NCBI GenBank assembly: GCA_031472005.1
Contig: PZJY01000011.1
Coordinates: 1,178,001 to 1,242,000 of the forward strand
Origin: Tetracladium setigerum
Lineage: Eukaryota; Ascomycota; Leotiomycetes; Helotiales
DNA length: 64,000 nucleotides
Direction: 5' to 3'
Shown here: piece by piece, positions 58,585 to 64,000 of the stretch
Position numbering within the stretch: the first letter of the stretch is position 1
Layout: every line of letters starts with the position of its first letter
Translations under genes and position numbers: made by a program
The notes under the pieces: model-generated
Database searches by the model: none
Seen by the model: only the letters and a program-made list of their open reading frames with translations
Told to the model about the DNA's origin: nothing

Positions 58585-59060
58585 TGTAACGGTTACTATT
58601 TACACGGAAGTAAATAGCTAAGTCAGGTTAATATTCGTCGACAAAGAGCGGATCACAAGTACGGTAATAGACTAGTTATTAGAATAAAAGATATTCGATT
58701 TAAGTTAAGCACGAAGTTCCTATCTAATGAAAACTATCTTATCCTTATATATAATCTTCGTTCTCTTAAAGTCGAGAAGTCGACTGAGTCAATACCATCG
58801 ACCCGTCGACACCGTCAACTCCCGAGAGTCGATATATCTTAACATAAACATATATCGACCTAATCACGTGACTAGGCCTATAGCTTGCTATTACCTTTTT
58901 ACTTATATAATTAATATTACTATTACTAATCTTATAAGTTCTTTATAAAGTGGTTCCTAAGAGCCTTACTCTTAAGATTTATAGTGCTCCCGAGCCTTAA
59001 GCTCTTAAGATTTAATATGCTCTTAAGGGTCACTTAACTCTTAAGATCACGTTCGTAATA
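58585..59060 (-). repeat. 3' LTR of element 3 (476 bp)
   Basis: It starts with the intact terminus TGTAACGGTTACTATTTAC and ends CGTTCGTAATA, in reverse orientation relative to the element 1 LTRs. Confidence 0.92.
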
Positions 59061-59228
59061 TTATCCCCCTTCTAGCCTAATATAATCTCCACACTTAAGT
59101 ACGTTAAAGGAAATATCGTTATTAGCCCACGGCTATCTTCCTTTCTTATTATAATCGCTAATCGATTAAAGAAAATAATAACTAATCGATAAAACGTGTA
59201 TAAGCGTTATAAGACTTAAGGAATCGAA

Positions 59229-59723
59229 ATGCCGGCTTGCTCGCGTTACGTTAAACGTGATATAAAGTGCTTAATAGCTCCAAGCTACTCGAAATGTTTT
59301 AAATATATTAAAGTCGGGGTGAAATGCGACGTTTATAATCCTTCCGACGTAAAATGGAAGAAATTAAAACGCGTTAAAAAGAAATTAACGAACGAGTAAA
59401 ACGAGGCTTAAGCTAAGTAACGAAAATTATTTAAGCGCTTAAGTGAGATAAGTGCGAAGCTAGTTCGTATAGAGAAATAAAGGGAGGCCTTTTAATCGCG
59501 CGTAACGGAAATACTTCGTCGCGGTTTAAAATCAATTACGAAGTTAAATATTATTAAGGAGCGAGAGCGTTTAAAACGGGAATTAATCGAGGGGGGACCG
59601 GCTAGTTCCGAGAGCGAGCTTACTTCCATTCCCTTAAACGACCCTTCCTTATTATAAAACGCGGAGGAGGACTTAGTGCTTGTCGAGGCCTTATCCGAGT
59701 TCGATGCTTCCTCGGCTTTCTAA
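59229..59723 (+). pseudogene. Antisense accessory ORF of element 3 (best-preserved Zn2Cys6-like copy)
   Basis: ATG 59229 to TAA 59721–59723, 164 codons with five internal TAA codons that fit Gln-to-stop RIP changes and one that could come from Trp or Gln. Cys is present at 4, 14, 23 and 33, and Tyr at 7 and 26 (TAC, TAT). The spacing C-x2-[C/Y]-x6-C-x8-C-x2-[C/Y]-x6-C is that of Zn(II)2Cys6 clusters. A Lys/Arg/Glu-rich, likely coiled-coil segment follows (about residues 45–125), then an acidic Ser/Glu/Asp/Leu-rich tail. It faces away from the LTR and lies antisense to gag-pol. Confidence 0.75.
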
Positions 59724-59734
59724 ACGAGTTTAAG

Positions 59735-62700
59735 TTTTAATAACTTAACGTAGTTTACCGATAATAATACGCGGTTATCTTCTTAAGGCACTTAAGATTT
59801 ATTAAGGGTTCCTAAGTGTTTTCAATATATAAGTAATTTAATTATTTAATAAGGTAGTAATTCCGGTTTTTAATTCGTTTATAATTTAGGATTATTTTTA
59901 CTTTATATTCGGCGTCCGGGTTAATAAGTTAAATATTTATATTAAGGGCTAAAGGCGCTCTTAATAATGCTTTCTTAAGGAGGGAAATATAAAATCGGTT
60001 ATATATTTTCTATATCCTAAGTAATTAAAGTTCGTAATTAATTAATCCGATAACTTTTAAAATTTTAAACGGCCTTAACTTCTTATAATCTAATTTATCG
60101 CTTAATCTTTATATATTAATATTTTTTCGTAATAAATAAACTTTATCCCCCTCTTTTAACGTAAGTCCCACTCCACGCTTCGAGTTATAATAAATTATTA
60201 ATCGTTATAATAAAAATAAGATATCGGTAATAAGTTCTTTATATAAGTTCTTTAACTAATCTACTCGGATATTAATTACTTTTACGTTTTTAATATCGAT
60301 TAACGGGTGATTATATACCTTAAGGTTAAATCTAAAGTTTATAAAGAACGGTAATACACTTATTATTTTTATATTTACGTTATTAAATATAAATTAAGCT
60401 AACGGTAAGAGTTTTACTTAATTATCTTATTTATAATTAACGTAATAACGTAAGTAGGCTTTTATTATTTAATTAATACGTTTTATTTAATTATTAATTT
60501 AGGGATAAAAAGCGGTTAATATTTTCTTTTTAATCTTAAGCTTAATTATTAATAATGTTTAGAACTTTAATTTAAATAATTTATCGCGGTCCGAGAGGAT
60601 TTTATCCGGTACTTCGTATTATATAATAATTTATCGGATAAACGTGTTAATTATTTGCTCGGTTATACTTAATTCGAAGTATAATATTATATATACGTAT
60701 TTAATTAGGAGGCACGTTATAACGAGGATTAAATCGTATATAACTCTCATTATAAGATCTTTAAAGGGTAATAGCTTAATAATAAAGTCGAGAGCTATCG
60801 ATCCTTATAATCGTGTCGGGGTTATAAGTGATTTCATGAGTCTATACGGAGCGTGTCGAGATAACTTATTCCGTATATATATATCGTATTAAGTTATAAC
60901 CTCTTTAATTATATTCTTAATCTTAAGGAAGTAATATTTCTTAAATAGCCTCGCGAGGGTCTTAGCTATTCCTTAATACTTATAAGCTAACAGCTTATAT
61001 TATTATTATACGAAGGCTTTTCGTACTCCGATTAAAATGTAAGTTCTTTCTTAAAAGAGTAATAGTCCTTCCACGTTCCTTAAGAATCCATTTCCTAATT
61101 CCTTCGTTTATTATTTCGTAATAGGGTCTTAATCGTACCCCTTTTAAATAAGTTCTTTAAAGGTTTAATCCTTAAGTCGTATAATAGCGGCTATTTACAC
61201 TCGGTTATATATTAAGGAGGACCCGTCTTGTTAAAGTATTACTCTTAAAGGCGAGGTCTTATTACTTATATATTTTAGTTTTTTATTAAGTGTATCGGCT
61301 CGAGCGTTCTCGGAGCCTTTAATATATCGAATATTAAAGTTATATAACGAAAGTGTTTCGGCCTATCGGACTTGTCGCTTATTAAGTTCTTTAATCGTTA
61401 TAAAATAAATAAGATTCTTATAATTAAAAAGAATATTTATCTTCGTAGACGACCCTTTTAAGTATATCTTTTATTCTCGTAACGTTATAATAATTATAAG
61501 TAACTCCTTATCGTAAATCTTATAATTAAGTTCCGCGAATATAAGTTTTCTTAAGAAGAATACGATTAATCGCTAGCGATTATCTTCACCGGGTTAATTA
61601 TAAATTACTTTAATAGCGAAGTCCGACGAGTCCGTTTCTATTCGTTTTAGTTTCGTGAGGTCGTAATGTTTAAGAATTAATTCCTTAGCGAATATTTCTT
61701 TTAGCGTATTTATAACTTTTTAAGCTTTAAGAGTCTATTCGAATATTTAATCTTTATAAGTGAGGTCCGTGAGTAGTTTCGTAATTGCCGAGTAGTTCTT
61801 AATATAGCGTCGGTAATAATTATAAAAACCTAAGAAACTTTATATTTCTTTTATATTTATTAATAATTCCTACTTAAGTATTACTTTAACCTTATTTAAG
61901 TTTATTTCGAATCCGTTTATAATAATAATATATTTATAAAACTTAACTCGTTTTATTAAGAAGTGATATTTATTTAAGCTAACTTTTAAATAATATTTTC
62001 GTAAAGCTTAAAAAACTAGCCTAACGTACTTCTTATATTTAGCGACGTCCTTTAAATAGATAAGGATATCGTTAAGGTAAATAATATAAAATACGTCGAT
62101 ATATTCTCGTAAAGTATTATTAATTAATCGTTAAAAGGTGGCTAGGGCATTATATAATCCGAAGTGCATTATTAAGAACTTATATAATCCTTATTAAGTA
62201 CGAAAAGTAATCTTACTTTCGTCGCCTTCCTTTATTCTTATAAGATTAAAGGCTAACTTTAGGTCGATTTAGGTGAAGATCTTCGATCCTTATATCTTAT
62301 CCCTTAAATCGTTAAGTAATAATAACGAATAACGATCTTTAATAATACGATCGTTTAATTTTCGCTAATTTATAACCGGGCGTCGTTTATTAATTTTAAG
62401 TTTTAATATAAAGAAGATAAGTGCTCCTCACGGAGATTTAAATTCCTTAATATATCCTTTTATTAACATTTCATCGATAAAGATTTTAAGCGTCCTCGAG
62501 TCCGTATCGTTTATTCTACGTAATAGTTCGTAAACCGGTTTTACGTCTTCTTTTAAGATAATCTCGTGATCTTAATCTTAATGTGTTAGTAATACTATAA
62601 GATCTTATACCTCGGTGAATAAGTCTCGGAATTCCTCGTATTATTTTAGTAATAATACCTCTTTCGTACCCTCTTTTAATAAGCGTATAAGTTTAGCTAC

Positions 62701-64000
62701 TTCTAGCCTTTATTAACTTATAAACTCGTCCTTATTTAGTTATAAGATAATTCGTTCCTTTTCGCAATTATACCTCTTAAAGTCTATTATTTTATTTATC
62801 TAATCGATCATTAAGTTATAAGCCTTAAGCTAAGGTAATCTTAAGATAATATTATATAAGATATTAATAATATTAAACGTAATTTCTTCCTTATATCCTA
62901 AGTGTATAATTATAATAAGAGGAATTATTTATAATTCCACTTCTTTACTATTATAATTAATTTTAAATCTATTAATTATAACGAGTTAATAAGGTTTCCC
63001 TTTAATATAAGTAGCGATTATATATTTTTTAATTAACGTTATAAATATAAAGTTTCTTATAAATCTTAAATTAATTATTATTATAACTAATCTTAAGATT
63101 TAAGGGATCTTAACGTCTAATTTTAATTATTTATACCCGGCTACGTATAGCTCTCGGGGCGGTTCTTCGTATAGATTTTTATATTTCTCGCTAAAGTCTT
63201 TAACGTTTATTTATTAATAGAAACTTCCGTCGAGTACGTTCTACTATTCGAGGACTATTCCTTTATAACTAATAACGATATATACGTGTCCTTTAATAAG
63301 TATAGGTGTTCTAAGTTCCATGCTTTCAAAGTAATACTAATATAAATCCGCGACATTATTCTAAGTATAGAGTCGTTCACTCTATGCCCGGATAACCTAT
63401 CGTTCTCCTTCTTTTAGAGTAAGTAATTCCCGATAATAAGGTGGAGTTTTATCAGGCAGGTCTTACATATAAATCCTAATACTATTATATTATCGGTCTT
63501 CTCCTTAAACGTAGATCCATCCGATACGATCTTCGTCCTTATATGCGACTTCTTAGATTTAGCTATATACTAATCCTCCGAAAGGTGACGTACCTAGTTC
63601 ACTATAAATAAGTCTTAAGGGGTTTATTTAATATATCTATTCCCTTTTAAAAGTGAGGTATTCTTCCCTTTAGATAATTATCCATTATTCCTTTATTATA
63701 AGGTAATTAGCTCGTCGGACTTCCCGTTAGACTTCTTCCTCTATAAGGTCGGGAACCTAGTCGCTACGTATTTAATACTTATTATTATAAGCGTCTATCC
63801 CTAATCCGTTAAAATATTTATAAAATAATCCGTTTTAGCCACGCTTATAATATCCCGTAGTTTATATTTTACGTTTCGGGACTTTCATTAACTTATCGTC
63901 GGGATAAAGGTAATAAAGACCTCCTTTATTCCGATCGTAACATCCGGTAAGGGCCCTTAGGAACTACTCCTTAAAAGGGTCCTTATAAACCGGGGTATAA
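59735..64000 (-). pseudogene. Element 3 pol (partial), inactivated by RIP
   Basis: Reading leftwards from the window end it covers the region before reverse transcriptase, reverse transcriptase (YLND near 62080), RNase H, integrase and chromodomain (near 59.75–59.9 kb). It matches element 2 closely, with many stop codons. The gag start is outside the window. Confidence 0.85.

Larger units (their letters stand above)
58585..64000 (-). mobile_element. Element 3: same family as elements 1 and 2, reverse orientation, runs off the window
   Basis: It begins with a 3' LTR at 58585–59060, then the antisense ORF, then pol read leftwards. At the window end it is within the gag/pol part that corresponds to about 54.18 kb of element 2, so roughly 1.7 kb including the 5' LTR lies outside. 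The five bases before it, AAACC (58580–58584), are the expected target duplication. It is somewhat less RIP-mutated than element 2. Confidence 0.9.

Noticed and set aside
58334..60892. Short open frames inside elements 3 and 4 (for example 58334–58552, 58727–58948, 60644–60892)
   Set aside because: They are chance frames antisense to gag, inside the LTR or antisense to pol. Unlike the 495-nt antisense ORF they do not show a conserved start, stop and motif.
1..64000. tRNA, rRNA, CRISPR or prokaryote-type features
   Set aside because: No convincing A-box/B-box pair, rRNA segment or spaced repeat array was seen. Ribosome-binding sites, operons and CRISPR are not expected in this eukaryotic sequence.

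Overview
The window looks like a filamentous ascomycete genome (Pezizomycotina). I see compact genes with many 45–70 nt introns (GT…CTAAC-type branch…AG), fungal-type housekeeping genes, and a repeat block with the strong C-to-T, TpA-rich decay left by repeat-induced point mutation (RIP). Leotiomycetes (Helotiales-like) is my best guess from remembered protein similarity; I could not run searches.

Region 1 (1–42.5 kb) is normal gene space. In order it holds: the start of RanGAP (rna1, minus); cox17 (plus); sec10 exocyst subunit (minus); nus1 cis-prenyltransferase subunit (plus); an AlkB-type 2OG-Fe(II) dioxygenase (minus) divergent from trm5 tRNA m1G37 methyltransferase (plus); reg1 PP1 regulator with a DUF1752/GATA-like domain (plus); hapB/NF-YA CCAAT-factor subunit (minus); a pathogen-related/SnoaL-like protein (minus); lsm2 (plus); pso2/snm1 cross-link repair nuclease (plus); a GIT1/PHO84-type MFS transporter (plus); and a secreted protein gene (plus) just before the repeat block. 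Long gene-free tracts rich in simple repeats flank the two regulators reg1 and hapB. Two genes act in DNA repair (AlkB-like, pso2), two in RNA biology (trm5, lsm2) and two in global transcriptional regulation (reg1, hapB).

Four otherwise well-conserved genes (sec10, trm5, reg1, pso2) are broken by single missing bases, at six sites in all. Five of these fit a one-base shortening of a C or G run, and at least two of the genes belong to families that are essential in yeast. I read this as homopolymer under-calling in the assembly rather than gene death.

Region 2 (about 42.6–64 kb) is an AT-rich, RIP-decayed nest of Gypsy-type LTR retrotransposons. Element 1 (42899–57014, plus orientation, TSD GCGAA) is split by element 2 (48762–55842, minus orientation, TSD AGACT). 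Element 4 (5' LTR 57122–57568 plus gag) is interrupted just after its zinc knuckle by element 3 (58585 to beyond the window, minus orientation). Elements 1–3 belong to one family: LTRs of 476 bp (one copy 460 bp), gag-pol with a C-terminal chromodomain and, unexpectedly, a 495-nt antisense ORF between pol and the 3' LTR.

That antisense ORF is the most interesting candidate for something undescribed. All three copies are exactly 495 nt and differ only by substitutions. Its first 33 codons have Zn(II)2Cys6 (Gal4-type) cysteine spacing once RIP-type Cys-to-Tyr changes are allowed for, and a Lys/Arg/Glu-rich likely coiled coil and an acidic tail follow. It reads as a transposon-carried transcription-factor-like gene encoded tail-to-tail with pol.
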